Part shown: positions 25,371-34,965 of the stretch, piece by piece
Numbering within the stretch: position 1 is the first letter of the stretch
Layout of the letters: each line of letters begins with the position of its first letter
Assembly (NCBI GenBank): GCA_016195985.1
Contig: JACPYP010000002.1
Location: forward strand, 1-64,000
Length of the DNA: 64,000 nt
Reading direction: 5' to 3'
Source: Acidobacteriota bacterium
GTDB taxonomy: Bacteria > Acidobacteriota > Holophagae > Holophagales > Holophagaceae
Position numbers and translations under genes: made by a program
Notes under the pieces: generated by a model
Databases searched by the model: none
The model's input: only the letters and a program-made list of their open reading frames with translations
Told to the model about the DNA's origin: nothing

Positions 25371-27517
25371 GCGAGGCTCGCGCCCGTCAGGGGCAGGGTG
25401 CGGATGCGCTTGCCCGTGGCGGCGAAAATGGCGTTCAGCACGGCGGGGATGGGCAGGGGGACCGGGGGTTCGCCCATGCCCGAGGGCGCCTCGGAACTGG
25501 CGATGATCACGGTTTCGATTTCCGGCATGTCGCCCTGGCGCACCGGGGGGAAGTCCAGGTAGCCGGTCTGGACCGTGCGGCCCTTGTCCCAAGTGATCTG
25601 CGTGAACAAGGCCGACAGGCCGAAGGCGATGCCGCCCTCCACCTGGGCCTCGAGGCCGGCGGGATTCACGGCGAAGCCGCAATCCACGGCGCAGGTGATG
25701 CGGTGGATTTTGAGCTTGCCCTTCAGCACCGAGACCTCCGCCACCTGGGCGGCGTAGGTGCGGCCGTCGTAGGCGTGGCAGGCCAGGCCCAGGCCGTGTC
25801 CCGCGGGCAGCTTGCGGCCCCATCCGGCCTTCGCGGCGGCAGCCTGCAGCACCTTCTTCAGGCGGGGGATGTCGGCCTCATCGCGGCCGAACTTCACCAC
25901 GCCCTGGTTGCCCAGAAGGTCGAGCCGGAATTGGAGGGGATCCTTGCCTGAAGCATGCGCCACTTCGTCCAGGAAACATTCCCGGGCGAAGACGTTGGGC
26001 ACCACCTCGATGCCGCGCCACCAGCCGAGGGGCGTGGGGGCTTCCACCTCCGCGTAGTCCACCGTGATGGCGGGGATGGCGTAGGGGATGTCGAAGGCGC
26101 CGTTCGCTTCGGCGGAGGCCTGTGAAGGGCTCTTCTGGCCCCCCATCCAGGAGCGGAGGATGGAAGGGCCCGCGATGCGATGGGCCCAGGCTGCGAGGCC
26201 GCCCTGGGCGTTCAGCCCCGCCCGCAGCCGGTGCAGGGTGGCGGCGTGGTGGAGATCGTGGCGGAAGTCGTCTTCCCGGTCCCAGACCACCTGGATGGGG
26301 CCGCCTCCAGCGGCCTTGGCCACTTCGGCGGCTTCGGTGCTGAAGTCCGTGCCCAGGCGCCTTCCGAAGCCACCGCCGATGAGGGCCACGTTCAGCTTCA
26401 CCTGCTCGGGCTTGAGGCCCAGGGCGGCGGCCGCGGCTCCCTGCGCCCGGTTGGGGGACTGGGTGCCCGTCCACAGCTCCGCACCTTCCGGCGAGAGGTG
26501 GACGGTGGCGTTCATGGGCTCGACGGTGGCATGGGCCTGGTAGGGGAAGCTGTATTCGGCCTCGATCACACGGGCCGCCGCGGCCAGGGCCTTCTCGGCG
26601 TCTCCCGCCTTGCGGGCCTCATCTGCGGGTCCGGTGAGCGCCGCGCGGGATTTGGCCTCCAGGGCCGCGGAACTGAAGTCCTTGGCGAGGCCTTCATCCC
26701 AGGTGGTGGTGGCGGCCAGGACATCTCGGCCCTTGAAGGCCGCCCAGGTGCTGTCCGCCACCACGGCCAATCCCGTGGGCACCTTCACTACGGCCTTCAC
26801 GCCCTTTACGGCGCGGGCCTTGGCCTCGTCCCAGGTTTTAGGCTGGCCGCCCGGCACCTCGCAACGCAGCACAGCGGCGAAGCGCTGGCCTGGGCGCCGC
26901 ACGTCCAGCCCGAAGATGGCCTTGCCTGTGACGATGGCTGGGCCATCGAAACGGGGGGTGCGCTTGCCCAGCAGGCGGTACTCGCTGGCCTTCTTCAAGG
27001 GGGGATCCTTCGGCAGGGGCAGCTTGGCGGCGGCTTCCGCCAAGGCGCCGTAGCCGAGCTTCTGGCCCCCTGGTCCGTGCACGAAACCCCGTTCGGTGCG
27101 GCACTGATCGAGGCCCACCTTCCACTGGGCCGCGGCCGCGGCTTTCAGCATCTCGCGGGCCGCCGCGCCCGCCTTGCGGAGGGGCGTCCAGGTGCTGCTC
27201 ACGCTGGTGCTGCCGCCGGTCTGCATGGATTTGAAATCGGGGCCCGGCTGGGCGTTCACCACTTCGACTTTGGACCAGTCGAGATCCATTTCTTCGGCCA
27301 ATGCCAGGGGCAGGGCGGTCCGGACGCCCTGCCCCATTTCCGTCTTGGGGACGGTGATGCGCACGGTCCCGTCGGGCCGCAGGGCCAGGAAGGCGTTGGG
27401 TTTGAAGGCCGCCTTGGCGGTTTCGCCGGGCCGGGGCTTGGCCTCCAGGCGCAGGCCGAGCACCAGGCCCGCTCCGGCGGCGCCAGTGAGCTTGAGGAAG
27501 TCGCGGCGGCCGGTCAC
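25367..27517 (-). CDS. Molybdenum hydroxylase large subunit with Tat signal (IorB-like)
   Basis: The 716-residue molybdopterin-binding subunit of an aldehyde/isoquinoline/xanthine-type hydroxylase. The N-terminus [15 protein letters not shown] is a twin-arginine signal, so the complex is exported folded to the periplasm, as is usual for IorB-like enzymes. Visible cofactor regions are [18 protein letters not shown] near residue 60, the [16 protein letters not shown] motif near 385 and a C-terminal [11 protein letters not shown] segment where a Glu activates water in the family. The GTG start at 27517 has GGAGG upstream and overlaps the small-subunit stop (GTGA). The electron acceptor and substrate are unknown. 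Confidence 0.92.
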   Translation of the reverse strand: MTGRRDFLKLTGAAGAGLVLGLRLEAKPRPGETAKAAFKPNAFLALRPDGTVRITVPKTEMGQGVRTALPLALAEEMDLDWSKVEVVNAQPGPDFKSMQTGGSTSVSSTWTPLRKAGAAAREMLKAAAAAQWKVGLDQCRTERGFVHGPGGQKLGYGALAEAAAKLPLPKDPPLKKASEYRLLGKRTPRFDGPAIVTGKAIFGLDVRRPGQRFAAVLRCEVPGGQPKTWDEAKARAVKGVKAVVKVPTGLAVVADSTWAAFKGRDVLAATTTWDEGLAKDFSSAALEAKSRAALTGPADEARKAGDAEKALAAAARVIEAEYSFPYQAHATVEPMNATVHLSPEGAELWTGTQSPNRAQGAAAAALGLKPEQVKLNVALIGGGFGRRLGTDFSTEAAEVAKAAGGGPIQVVWDREDDFRHDLHHAATLHRLRAGLNAQGGLAAWAHRIAGPSILRSWMGGQKSPSQASAEANGAFDIPYAIPAITVDYAEVEAPTPLGWWRGIEVVPNVFARECFLDEVAHASGKDPLQFRLDLLGNQGVVKFGRDEADIPRLKKVLQAAAAKAGWGRKLPAGHGLGLACHAYDGRTYAAQVAEVSVLKGKLKIHRITCAVDCGFAVNPAGLEAQVEGGIAFGLSALFTQITWDKGRTVQTGYLDFPPVRQGDMPEIETVIIASSEAPSGMGEPPVPLPIPAVLNAIFAATGKRIRTLPLTGASLA

Positions 27518-27975
27518 TTCACACCTCCAGCGGCGCGCTTCACGGCTTTCCGGACGCGGGGATAGGTGCCGCACCGGCACACGTGGTCGGCGAAGGCTTC
27601 GTCGATGTCGCTGTCGGTGGGGTGGGGCTTGCGTTTCAGGAGGGCTGCGGCGCTCATGATGAATCCCGGCTGGCAGTAGCCGCATTGGGCCACGTCCTCG
27701 GCGATCCAGGCTTTCTGCACTGGATGGGAACCGTCCTTGGACAACCCCTCCACGGTGACGACGGTGTGTCCGGCGGCTTCCTTCAGGCTGGTCTGGCAGG
27801 ATTTCACGGCCTTGCCGTCCAGGTGGACGGTGCATGAACCGCAAACCCCCTGGCCGCAGCCGAACTTGGTGCCGGTGAGGCCCAGGGTGTCCCGGAGGAT
27901 CCAGAGAAGGGGCGTGTCCCCGTCGGCGTCCACGGTGCGGACCCGGCCGTTCACGGTGAGTTGGATCGGTGCCAT
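27514..27975 (-). CDS. Molybdenum hydroxylase 2Fe-2S subunit (IorA-like)
   Basis: A 153-residue iron-sulfur subunit that passes electrons from the molybdenum site. It has a plant-type 2Fe-2S domain ([10 protein letters not shown] with a distal Cys near 62) and a second 2Fe-2S helical domain (CGYCQPGF and CRCGTYPR). It lacks a signal peptide and would travel with the Tat-exported large subunit. ATG 27975 is preceded by AGGAG, unlike the in-frame ATG at 27993. It is the first gene of a four-gene operon and diverges from 28075. Confidence 0.94.
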   Translation of the reverse strand: MAPIQLTVNGRVRTVDADGDTPLLWILRDTLGLTGTKFGCGQGVCGSCTVHLDGKAVKSCQTSLKEAAGHTVVTVEGLSKDGSHPVQKAWIAEDVAQCGYCQPGFIMSAAALLKRKPHPTDSDIDEAFADHVCRCGTYPRVRKAVKRAAGGVK

Positions 27976-28074
27976 GGAGGCTCCTGTGGGCATCGGATGA
28001 TGAGGCTTCCACCCTACGCCTCGGGTGGAAGCCCTGCAACGGTGCTAATGTGTCCCCCTCATTCCGGAGACACC

Positions 28075-28962
28075 ATGCGAAGACCCGCTGCCCTGGCGGC
28101 TTGGATGTTGGGCCTGGGCCTGCCGGCCTCGATGCCGGCCCTGGCGGAGGGCGCGGCGCTGGAACCCGTGCTGCGCGCGGAGCTGGCCTTCGCCAGGCAG
28201 GCGGAAGCCCAGGGCATCCGCGCGGCCTTCCTGGCCTGGCTCCGGCCTGAGGCCCGGGTCTTCACGCCGAAGATGGTTGGCGCGGAGGCCCAGTACGGCC
28301 CGGAGCCGGGGGACCCCGGGCACCTCGCCTGGTACCCGGAGGCCATGGGCATGGCGGCCTCGGGCGACCTGGCCTGGAGCCTGGGCCCCTGGACCTACGC
28401 GGCGAACAAAGGCGGGCCCGTGCTCGTGAACGGCCATTTCCTTTCGGTGTGGCGCAAACAGGCCGACGGGCAGTGGAAGGTGGCGGCGGACATCGGGGTG
28501 CCTCACGGGGCGCCGAAGGAGCCGGCCCCGCTGTTCGCGGTTCCCGCGGTTCCCTCTTTGGTCCCCGTGGCGAATCCGGCCCTTGCCGCCAAAGGGCCGG
28601 ATCCCTTGGCCCACCTGGCCCGGTTGGAGGCGGACCTTTCGGCGGCCTGGGCGGCGCGGGGCGGCGTGGCCCTGGAGCCCCTGCTGGCCAAGGAGGGCCG
28701 AGTGCTGAGGCCCCGGGCCTTCCCGCTGAGGGCTGCGGCTGAAATCCGGCAGGCCCTGGAAGCGGACAGGCCCGGCTCCGCCTGGAAGCCCGCGCTGGTG
28801 CAGGCATCGGCCAGCGGGGACATGGGCTGGACCTGCGGCGAGTCGGGGCCCGACGGCCAGGGTCGGAGCGCCAGCTTCCTGCGCATCTGGATTCTCGAAG
28901 CGGGGGCATGGAAGGTGCTGTTCGACGTGCGTTTGCCTCATCCTCCTCCCGTCACCCGATAG
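28075..28962 (+). CDS. Secreted protein with two NTF2-like (SnoaL/DUF4440) domains
   Basis: A 295-residue exported protein. The signal peptide covers about residues 1-24 (MRRPAALAAWMLGLGLPASM). Two tandem domains of about 125 residues follow. The first contains LRAELAFARQAEAQGIRAAF, GDLAWSLGPWTY and FLSVWRKQADGQWKVAADIG. The second repeats the pattern with LARLEADLSAAWAARGG, GDMGWTCGESG and FLRIWILEAGAWKVLFDV. A Pro/Ala linker separates them. NTF2-like folds may be enzymatic or binding, and no function is known. GGAGA precedes the ATG. Confidence 0.78.
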   Translation: MRRPAALAAWMLGLGLPASMPALAEGAALEPVLRAELAFARQAEAQGIRAAFLAWLRPEARVFTPKMVGAEAQYGPEPGDPGHLAWYPEAMGMAASGDLAWSLGPWTYAANKGGPVLVNGHFLSVWRKQADGQWKVAADIGVPHGAPKEPAPLFAVPAVPSLVPVANPALAAKGPDPLAHLARLEADLSAAWAARGGVALEPLLAKEGRVLRPRAFPLRAAAEIRQALEADRPGSAWKPALVQASASGDMGWTCGESGPDGQGRSASFLRIWILEAGAWKVLFDVRLPHPPPVTR

Positions 28963-29010
28963 GGCTGGCATTCCTCTCGCCCCCCTCCCGTGCTGTGTCG
29001 GGAGTTTGTC

Positions 29011-29532
29011 GTGCTGCGACGATGGGTGCTTTGCCTCGGAATGCTGACGGGTCTGTGTCTTGGCGCCCAGGGCTCGGCCCCGCCGCCCACGGCCTCGGAG
29101 AAAGAACTGCAAGCTCCCTTGACGCTGGAGGACGGAAAACCGACGCAGGGGCAGGGGGCGGAAGCTCCGCCTTCCGGCCTGCGCGCGTTCGGGTCCCTGG
29201 TGCTGGTGCTGGGCTTGGCGGGGGCCAGCCTTTGGGCGCTCAAGAAATATGGACGGGGCCGCATGCCAGGCGGGGGCGGCACCAAGCTCAAGGTGGAAGA
29301 AACGCTGGCCCTGGGCGACAGGCGCTTCGTGTCGATCCTGGACGTGGAGGGAGAGCGTTTCCTGATTTCGTTGACACCCCAGGGCATCGGCCTGCTGTCG
29401 CGGCTTGATCCTGGGGAACGGGGGGAACCTGGCACCTTTGACGCTGCCCTTTCGCGTCAGGTGGATCTGGGCCGGCCCGTGCCGGTCAAGGAGATGGAGG
29501 CTCTGCTGAAGCAGGGCGGAGGTGGCCAATGA
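29011..29532 (+). CDS. fliO: Flagellar biosynthesis protein FliO
   Basis: A 173-residue protein that assists assembly of the FliP ring in the flagellar export gate. It has an N-terminal hydrophobic signal, a short low-complexity segment, one membrane helix (about residues 55-75, GSLVLVLGLAGASLWALKKYG) and a cytoplasmic FliO domain with VEETLALGDRRFVSILDVEGERFLI. FliO is poorly conserved and the call rests on this pattern and on position directly ahead of fliP. I choose GTG 29011 with GGGAG upstream over GTG 28990. The stop overlaps fliP as ATGA. Confidence 0.85.
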   Translation: MLRRWVLCLGMLTGLCLGAQGSAPPPTASEKELQAPLTLEDGKPTQGQGAEAPPSGLRAFGSLVLVLGLAGASLWALKKYGRGRMPGGGGTKLKVEETLALGDRRFVSILDVEGERFLISLTPQGIGLLSRLDPGERGEPGTFDAALSRQVDLGRPVPVKEMEALLKQGGGGQ

Positions 29533-30284
29533 ACCGGATCCTGCGCTGGCTTCCCACGGCCTTCATCCTGCTGGCGGGTGTGGCCCTCTGCGCTCAGCAG
29601 CCCGCGCCGCTGCCCTCCCTGACGGTGGACTTCGGCAAGACGCCATCGGGCCCCGCCCTCAGCTCCAGCCTGCAGGCCATGTTGCTGCTGACCATCCTCA
29701 CGCTGGCGCCCACCATCCTCATGACCGCCACCAGCTTCACCCGCATCGTCGTGGTGATGCACTTCCTACGGCAGGGGCTGGGCACCCAGCAGACGCCTTC
29801 CAATCAAGTTCTGATCAGCCTTTCGCTGGTGCTCACCTTCTTCATCATGGCGCCCACCGCCCGGGAGATCAACGCGACGGTGCTACAGCCCCTGCAGCGC
29901 AATGAGCTCACCACCGAACAGGCCCTGGACCGCACCGGCGCGCCCTTGAAGGTCTTCATGCTGCGCCACACGCGGAAGAAGGATCTGGCCCTGTTCCTCC
30001 GCATCTCGAAATCGCCCGCCCCCAAGACCAAGGCCGACGTGCCCATGGAGTGCCTGCTTCCGGCCTTCCTCATCAGCGAGCTGAAGACGGCTTTCGAAAT
30101 CGGCTTCATGATCTTCCTGCCCTTCCTGGTGGTGGATATGGTAGTGGCCAGCATCCTGCTGAGCATGGGCATGATGATGCTGCCGCCCGTGGTGATCTCG
30201 CTGCCCTTCAAGATTCTGCTGTTCGTGCTGGTGGATGGTTGGTACTTGATCATCGGCTCGTTGGTGCGGGGGTACACGGGATGA
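29529..30284 (+). CDS. fliP: Flagellar export gate protein FliP
   Basis: A 251-residue inner-membrane component of the type III flagellar export gate, forming a pentamer with FliQ and FliR. A signal peptide (about 1-22) is followed by TM helices, with the family signatures TSFTRIVVVMHFLRQGLG and LLPAFLISELKTAFEIGFMI and a C-terminal pair of helices. Overlaps at both ends (ATGA) tie it to fliO and fliQ. Confidence 0.97.
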   Translation: MNRILRWLPTAFILLAGVALCAQQPAPLPSLTVDFGKTPSGPALSSSLQAMLLLTILTLAPTILMTATSFTRIVVVMHFLRQGLGTQQTPSNQVLISLSLVLTFFIMAPTAREINATVLQPLQRNELTTEQALDRTGAPLKVFMLRHTRKKDLALFLRISKSPAPKTKADVPMECLLPAFLISELKTAFEIGFMIFLPFLVVDMVVASILLSMGMMMLPPVVISLPFKILLFVLVDGWYLIIGSLVRGYTG

Positions 30285-30559
30285 ACGAACTGCTGATCGC
30301 CCAACTGGGCAAGGAAGCCCTGAAGACGGCCCTCATGGTGGCGGGGCCCGCGCTGGCGGTGTCCCTGGTGGTGGGACTCGTCATCTCCATCTTCCAGGTA
30401 GTGACCAGCCTGCAGGACCAGACCATCGCTTTCGTGCCCAAGGTCATCGCCGTGATGGCCGTGGTGGCCATCAGCTTTCCCTGGATGATGTCCGTCATGC
30501 TCCACTTCACCACCCGCATGTTCACGGAGTTCAACGCCGTCGTGCGGCAGCTGTCGTGA
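30281..30559 (+). CDS. fliQ: Flagellar export gate protein FliQ
   Basis: A 92-residue two-helix membrane protein of the export gate. Both helices (about 15-40 and 50-75) and the conserved QVVTSLQDQTIAFVPK loop are present. Its ATG overlaps the fliP stop and fliR begins eight bases after its own stop. Confidence 0.95.
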   Translation: MNELLIAQLGKEALKTALMVAGPALAVSLVVGLVISIFQVVTSLQDQTIAFVPKVIAVMAVVAISFPWMMSVMLHFTTRMFTEFNAVVRQLS

Positions 30560-30566
30560 GGGCAGG

Positions 30567-31352
30567 GTGACGCCGACCCTATCCAGCTCCGCGCTCTGGG
30601 CCTTCACCGGCGCCAAGGCGGCGCTCTGGGTGCTGGTGCTCACGCGGCTCACGGGCCTGCTGGCGGCCTTTCCCATCCTGGGCGGGGAGCAGATGCCCCT
30701 GCCCATCCGGGCGGCCCTGGGCGCGCTGCTGGCCACGGTGATCCTCCCCGTGATTCCCGTGCCCGCGGCGCTGCCCATGGGGCTGCCTGAGCTGGTGGGG
30801 CTCATGGCTTCGGAGCTGGCCATCGGCCTGCTGCTGGGGACCGTGGTGGCCTGGACCCTCGAGGCCGTGGCCTTCGCGGGCACCCTCATGGACACCCAGA
30901 TGGGATTCTCCTTCGTGCAGTTCATCGATCCCGCCACCTCGCAGAACGCCTCGGTTTCGGGATCGATGATGATGCAGTCGGCGGCCCTGCTGGTATTCAT
31001 CACGGGGCTGCATCATCAGATGATCCTCGCCCTGGTGGACAGCTACCGGGTGGCGCCCATGGGGCAGGGGCTGCCCCTGCAGGTCATGGGGCTCCTCGTC
31101 CTCATCGGGCAGCTTCTGGCCAAGGGGCTGCAGTTGGCTTTCCCGGTGCTGGCGGTGCTGTTCCTGCTGGATCTCACGTTGGGCATCTCCGGCAAGTTCA
31201 TGCCGCAGCTGCAGCTGCTGCAGCTGAGCTTCCCCCTGAAGATCAGCCTGGGGCTGCTGGTGCTCGGGCTGATGCTGCGGGAACTGGGGCCGTGGCTGAC
31301 TCCCTTGCTGGAAACGGCGCCCCGGCTCGCCCTGAAGCTCCTGGGCGGCTGA
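30567..31352 (+). CDS. fliR: Flagellar export gate protein FliR
   Basis: A 261-residue multi-pass membrane protein completing the FliPQR gate. The family features are RLTGLLAAFPILGGEQMP near the N-terminus, ASELAIGLLLG and TQMGFSFVQFIDP in the middle, and a C-terminal helical pair. The GTG start at 30567 follows fliQ closely. The gene order fliO-P-Q-R-flhB is common. Confidence 0.95.
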   Translation: MTPTLSSSALWAFTGAKAALWVLVLTRLTGLLAAFPILGGEQMPLPIRAALGALLATVILPVIPVPAALPMGLPELVGLMASELAIGLLLGTVVAWTLEAVAFAGTLMDTQMGFSFVQFIDPATSQNASVSGSMMMQSAALLVFITGLHHQMILALVDSYRVAPMGQGLPLQVMGLLVLIGQLLAKGLQLAFPVLAVLFLLDLTLGISGKFMPQLQLLQLSFPLKISLGLLVLGLMLRELGPWLTPLLETAPRLALKLLGG

Positions 31353-31353
31353 G

Positions 31354-32409
31354 ATGGCCCAGGATCCCGGCCGCACGGAGAAGGCCACCCCCAAACGGCG
31401 CCGCAAAGCCAGGGACGAAGGTTCGGTCCCCCGCAGCGCGGATTTCGACGGGGCTCTGCTGCTTTGGGGAAACTTCTTCCTCTTCCTGGGACTTGGTGGC
31501 GCCACGCTCGCCCTGCTGGCCAGGCAGGTGGCTCACTTTCTCCAGATGGCCCGGCCCGGAGCTCTGGAGGAGGCGGGCCGGGTGAGCCTCCTGGGCGACG
31601 TGATGATGATCCTCGGCCGCCTGCTCCTGCCCTTCCTCGGCCTCAACCTGTTCATCGCCCTCGTCTCCGGGTTTGCCCAGCGGGGTTTCACTTTCAGCGC
31701 GCAGCCGCTGCAGCCCAAGTTCGAACGCCTGAATCCGGCCCAGGGCTTCAAGCGCATCTTTTCCTCCCGGGCGCTGGTGGATCTCGTCAAGAGCCTGGCC
31801 AAGTTCGGCCTCCTGGCCTGGGTGGCATGGGCGGTGGTAGAGCCGCGCATCCCCGTCCTGCTTGGCACGTTGAAACTGCCGCTCGGCGCCTCGCTGGAAC
31901 TCTTCCAGAGCGCCGTCTTCGCGCTGTACCGCAACGTGATGCTGGCCATGCTGGTCATCGCCGTGGCCGATTTCGCGTGGCAACGCTTCTCCTGGGAGAA
32001 GAGCATCCGCATGACCAAGCAGGAAGTGAAGGACGAGAACAAGGATTCCGACGGAAGCCCTGAAATCAAGCAGAAGCAGAAGGCCATCATGATGGCTGCG
32101 GCCCGCCGCCGCATGCTCACGGAAGTGCCCAAGGCCACCGTGGTGGTGACCAATCCCACTCACGTGGCGGTGGCCCTGAAGTACGACGAGAAAAGTTCGG
32201 CTCCCATTTGCGTGGCCAAGGGGCTTGACCACCTGGCGCTCAAGATCCGTGAGCGGGCCCGGGAAGCCGGGGTGCCCATCCTGGAGCGTCCTGAGCTGGC
32301 CCGCGCCCTGTACCGCTCCGTGGACATGGACAAGCCCATCCCCCGGGATCTCTACCAGGCCGTTGCCCAGGTGCTGGCCTTCGTCTACCGCCTGAGGGGC
32401 GCCGCCTGA
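31354..32409 (+). CDS. flhB: Flagellar export switch protein FlhB
   Basis: A 351-residue export gate protein that switches substrate from rod/hook to filament type after self-cleavage. Four membrane helices (about 30-200) precede the cytoplasmic domain with WQRFSWEKSIRMTKQEVKDE and the autocleavage site NPTH (Asn267-Pro268), then the AVALKYDEKS segment. The N-terminus TEKATPKRRRKARDEG is typical. flhA, normally the next partner, is not in this window. The start lies one base after the fliR stop. Confidence 0.96.
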   Translation: MAQDPGRTEKATPKRRRKARDEGSVPRSADFDGALLLWGNFFLFLGLGGATLALLARQVAHFLQMARPGALEEAGRVSLLGDVMMILGRLLLPFLGLNLFIALVSGFAQRGFTFSAQPLQPKFERLNPAQGFKRIFSSRALVDLVKSLAKFGLLAWVAWAVVEPRIPVLLGTLKLPLGASLELFQSAVFALYRNVMLAMLVIAVADFAWQRFSWEKSIRMTKQEVKDENKDSDGSPEIKQKQKAIMMAAARRRMLTEVPKATVVVTNPTHVAVALKYDEKSSAPICVAKGLDHLALKIRERAREAGVPILERPELARALYRSVDMDKPIPRDLYQAVAQVLAFVYRLRGAA

Positions 32410-32473
32410 AGCATCTTGAGCCTCCGATCCCTTGGGCCGAAAGGGTATCTTAGGATCAACCATAGGAAACGCC

Positions 32474-33121
32474 TTGACCCGCCCCATCGTGCCACCCCAA
32501 CTGCCGGCTCCCAGCCTCCTGCTGGTCGATGACGATCCCATGCCGCTGGAAACCCTCGCGACGCTGCTTTCCGCCGAGGGTTTCCTGGTGGTCACGGCCG
32601 CCACGGGCGAGGAGGCCATCCGCAAGCTCAAGGCCGAGGAGCCGCCCTTCGATCTGGTGATCACGGATCTGGTCATGCCGGGGAAGACGGGCATGGATGT
32701 GCTGAAATGCGCACTGAACCGCAACCCCAGCTGCACGGTGCTGGTGCTTACGGGCTTCGGCAGCGTGCGCGAGGCCACCGAGGCCATGGAGCTCGGCGCC
32801 TTCGATTTCGTCACCAAGCCGATGCAGATCGATCAGTTCAGGAACACCCTCCGGCGGCTCATGGAGCGGAGGACGCTCACCCACGAGCGGGATGAGCTGC
32901 GCGCCAAGGTGAGGGCCCTCACCGAACGGGCGGAGCGCCTTGAGAGCACCATGGGCCGCATGGAAATCCTCGCCAACACCCTCACGCCCGGCAACCAGGG
33001 CGCCAAGCCCGACGCTCTGGGCGACCTCGAACGTCTGGCCACCCTGAAATCCAAGGGGCTGCTGTCGGAAGAAGAGTTTGAACAGGGGAAGAAGAACCTT
33101 CTGGCCAGGTGGCTGTCGTGA
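32474..33121 (+). CDS. Response regulator with coiled coil and SHOCT-like C-terminus
   Basis: A 215-residue single-receiver protein. The receiver (about 14-135) has the acidic patch LLLVDDDP, phospho-acceptor Asp65 in LVITDLVMPGKTG, Thr in VLVLTGFGS and Lys in FDFVTKPM. A coiled coil spans about 140-180. The end (LERLATLKSKGLLSEEEFEQGKKNLL) matches a SHOCT-type helical hairpin. It lacks a DNA-binding or enzymatic output. A TTG at 32474 with AGGAA upstream gives MTRPIVPPQ; an earlier TTG at 32432 has no site. It overlaps the TPR gene. Confidence 0.85.
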   Translation: MTRPIVPPQLPAPSLLLVDDDPMPLETLATLLSAEGFLVVTAATGEEAIRKLKAEEPPFDLVITDLVMPGKTGMDVLKCALNRNPSCTVLVLTGFGSVREATEAMELGAFDFVTKPMQIDQFRNTLRRLMERRTLTHERDELRAKVRALTERAERLESTMGRMEILANTLTPGNQGAKPDALGDLERLATLKSKGLLSEEEFEQGKKNLLARWLS

Positions 33122-34914
33122 TCCGCGGATGGCGCGGCGCCGGGTGGACCATCCTGCTGGCGGCGCTGCCGCCCCTGCTGGCCCAGCATGGCCCTGCGCA
33201 GAACACGGCCGAATCCCACACGCCCTCGAAGCCTGGGCGCATGACCGATGCCCAGATCGCTGAAGTGGCCAAGCAGGCGCTGGGCGCAGAAGGCGAGGCC
33301 TCCATCAGGGCGGCGCTGGTCAAGCTGAAGGGGCACACCTTCAAATCCAGCCGGGTGCCCGAACGGGAACTGGTGCTCTACGCGCAAGGGATGCTCGAGG
33401 CCCGCCTCGGCAATCTGTCCGCCGCCACCGTGGCCCTGAAGAAGCTAGAGAAGCAGTGGCCCGCCTCCCCCTTTATGGGAGAAGCGCAGGTCGTTCTCGC
33501 AGAAGACGCAGCGGCCAACCGGCGCTTCAAGGAAGCGGAAGGGCGCCTGCACCGTGCCTTGGCCTCGGACATTCCCTCGGAGCTCAAGCGGAAACCCCAG
33601 GAACTGCTCATCTGGACGCTGGTCGAGCAGGGGCGCCCCCAGGAGGCGCTGCCCATCGTTCAATCCCTCCGCCCGCTGGAAGGCAAAACCAAACCCAGTG
33701 AAAAGGGGTTGGCGGCCATGGTGGAAGTCCTGGCCGTGGCGGGAGAGAAGGAGCAGGCCCAGGGGGCCCTCAAAGATTTCCAGAAGCTCTACCCCAACAG
33801 CGAACTGATGCCGCGGGCCGAGTTGGCGTGGGGCCGCCTGCTTGGCCGCTCTGGCGAGGCGAAGGCGGCCTCCGAGATTTTCCGCAAGCTCATCAAGGAC
33901 CATCCGGATTCCGCCCAGGCCAACGACGCGCGCCTGGCCTTGGCCAACCTGCTGACGGATGGGAGCCTGCCCGATGCCAAGGGATTGCCCAGCGCGGAAT
34001 CGCTGCTGGCGGAGGTGCGCAAGGGCGGCAAGGGGCTTCCGAAAGGGTCGGCGCAAGTGGTGGAGGTGCGCCTGCTCGTGGAGAAGAGCCTGTGGGAAGA
34101 CGCCCTCAATCAGATGGACCGGATGGATCCCGCCCTCCGCGAATTGCCCGAGGTGAGAAAACTCTGGGCCCAGGCTTGGAACGCCTGGGTGGGGCAGCGG
34201 CTGGAGAAGGGCTATCCCGGCGAGCTGCTGGCCAGGCTGAAGGCGGGAGCCTTCGGTCTGATGGATGCGAAGGCGCGGCTGGGAACGGTGCAGCTCTTGG
34301 CCGAGCGGGGCCTGTTGGAGGTGCTGCCGCGACTGCTGCCCGAAGCCCCCGCGGCCGAGCGGAACGCGCTTCGGAAGGCCGCCCTGGCCAAGGTGCAACC
34401 CGAGGCGCAATCCCAGGCTGTCCTGCGGCTGCTGCCTTCCAAAGGCGATACGCCGGACGAAGCCTTGCAGCGGGCCCGCGCCGAAGCTGCCATGGGGCAT
34501 TGGGGGCCGCTGCGCGCGGCCTTGACCCGGGCGCGGCCTGGGGATGAACGCATCAAGGCCGTGCTGCGCCTTCTGCAACGCCCCCTCTCGCAGCCGGAGA
34601 CCTCTGCCCAGCGTCTTGCGGAAGCCGAAGGATGGCTTGCGCGCGCTCCGGAAAAAGGCGAGGTCAGGGAACCCTTGATGATCCTTGTGGCGGACCTGCG
34701 GATGCAGCAGGGCGAGGCTCGCGGCGCTCTGTCCCTGTATCCGGCCAAGCCCGCGGCGCCGGAACAGCGCGGCTGGGTGGCGCTCATGCGCGCCCAGGCC
34801 ATGCTGAAGCTGGGGCAGCGGGATCAGGCCAAGAGCCTCATCAAGGAAGCGCGGGACGAACAGGGGTTCAAAGGGCAGCGGGATGCCCTGGCCAGGAGCC
34901 TCGGCGCCTATTGA
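33118..34914 (+). CDS. Exported TPR-rich protein
   Basis: A 598-residue exported protein. An N-terminal signal (about residues 1-24, WTILLAALPPLLAQ) precedes an all-helical solenoid with at least six recognisable tetratricopeptide-like units (for example LGNLSAATVALKKLEKQWP, EQAQGALKDFQKLYPN, SGEAKAASEIFRKLIKDHP). TPR arrays mediate protein contacts. No enzymatic motif is visible. GTG 33118 overlaps the regulator stop (GTGA); GTG 33109 is an alternative. It may be an envelope scaffold, and the neighbouring regulator and flagellar genes are only suggestive. Confidence 0.8.
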   Translation: MIRGWRGAGWTILLAALPPLLAQHGPAQNTAESHTPSKPGRMTDAQIAEVAKQALGAEGEASIRAALVKLKGHTFKSSRVPERELVLYAQGMLEARLGNLSAATVALKKLEKQWPASPFMGEAQVVLAEDAAANRRFKEAEGRLHRALASDIPSELKRKPQELLIWTLVEQGRPQEALPIVQSLRPLEGKTKPSEKGLAAMVEVLAVAGEKEQAQGALKDFQKLYPNSELMPRAELAWGRLLGRSGEAKAASEIFRKLIKDHPDSAQANDARLALANLLTDGSLPDAKGLPSAESLLAEVRKGGKGLPKGSAQVVEVRLLVEKSLWEDALNQMDRMDPALRELPEVRKLWAQAWNAWVGQRLEKGYPGELLARLKAGAFGLMDAKARLGTVQLLAERGLLEVLPRLLPEAPAAERNALRKAALAKVQPEAQSQAVLRLLPSKGDTPDEALQRARAEAAMGHWGPLRAALTRARPGDERIKAVLRLLQRPLSQPETSAQRLAEAEGWLARAPEKGEVREPLMILVADLRMQQGEARGALSLYPAKPAAPEQRGWVALMRAQAMLKLGQRDQAKSLIKEARDEQGFKGQRDALARSLGAY

Positions 34915-34965
34915 CCTGACGCTCCGGCGGCCTCGGGGTATGCTGGGACATCCCCGGAGATCCTG

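Noticed and set aside
32428-32444. Hairpin CCCTT/AAGGG after flhB as a terminator
   Set aside because: The stem is only five base pairs and no T tract follows.
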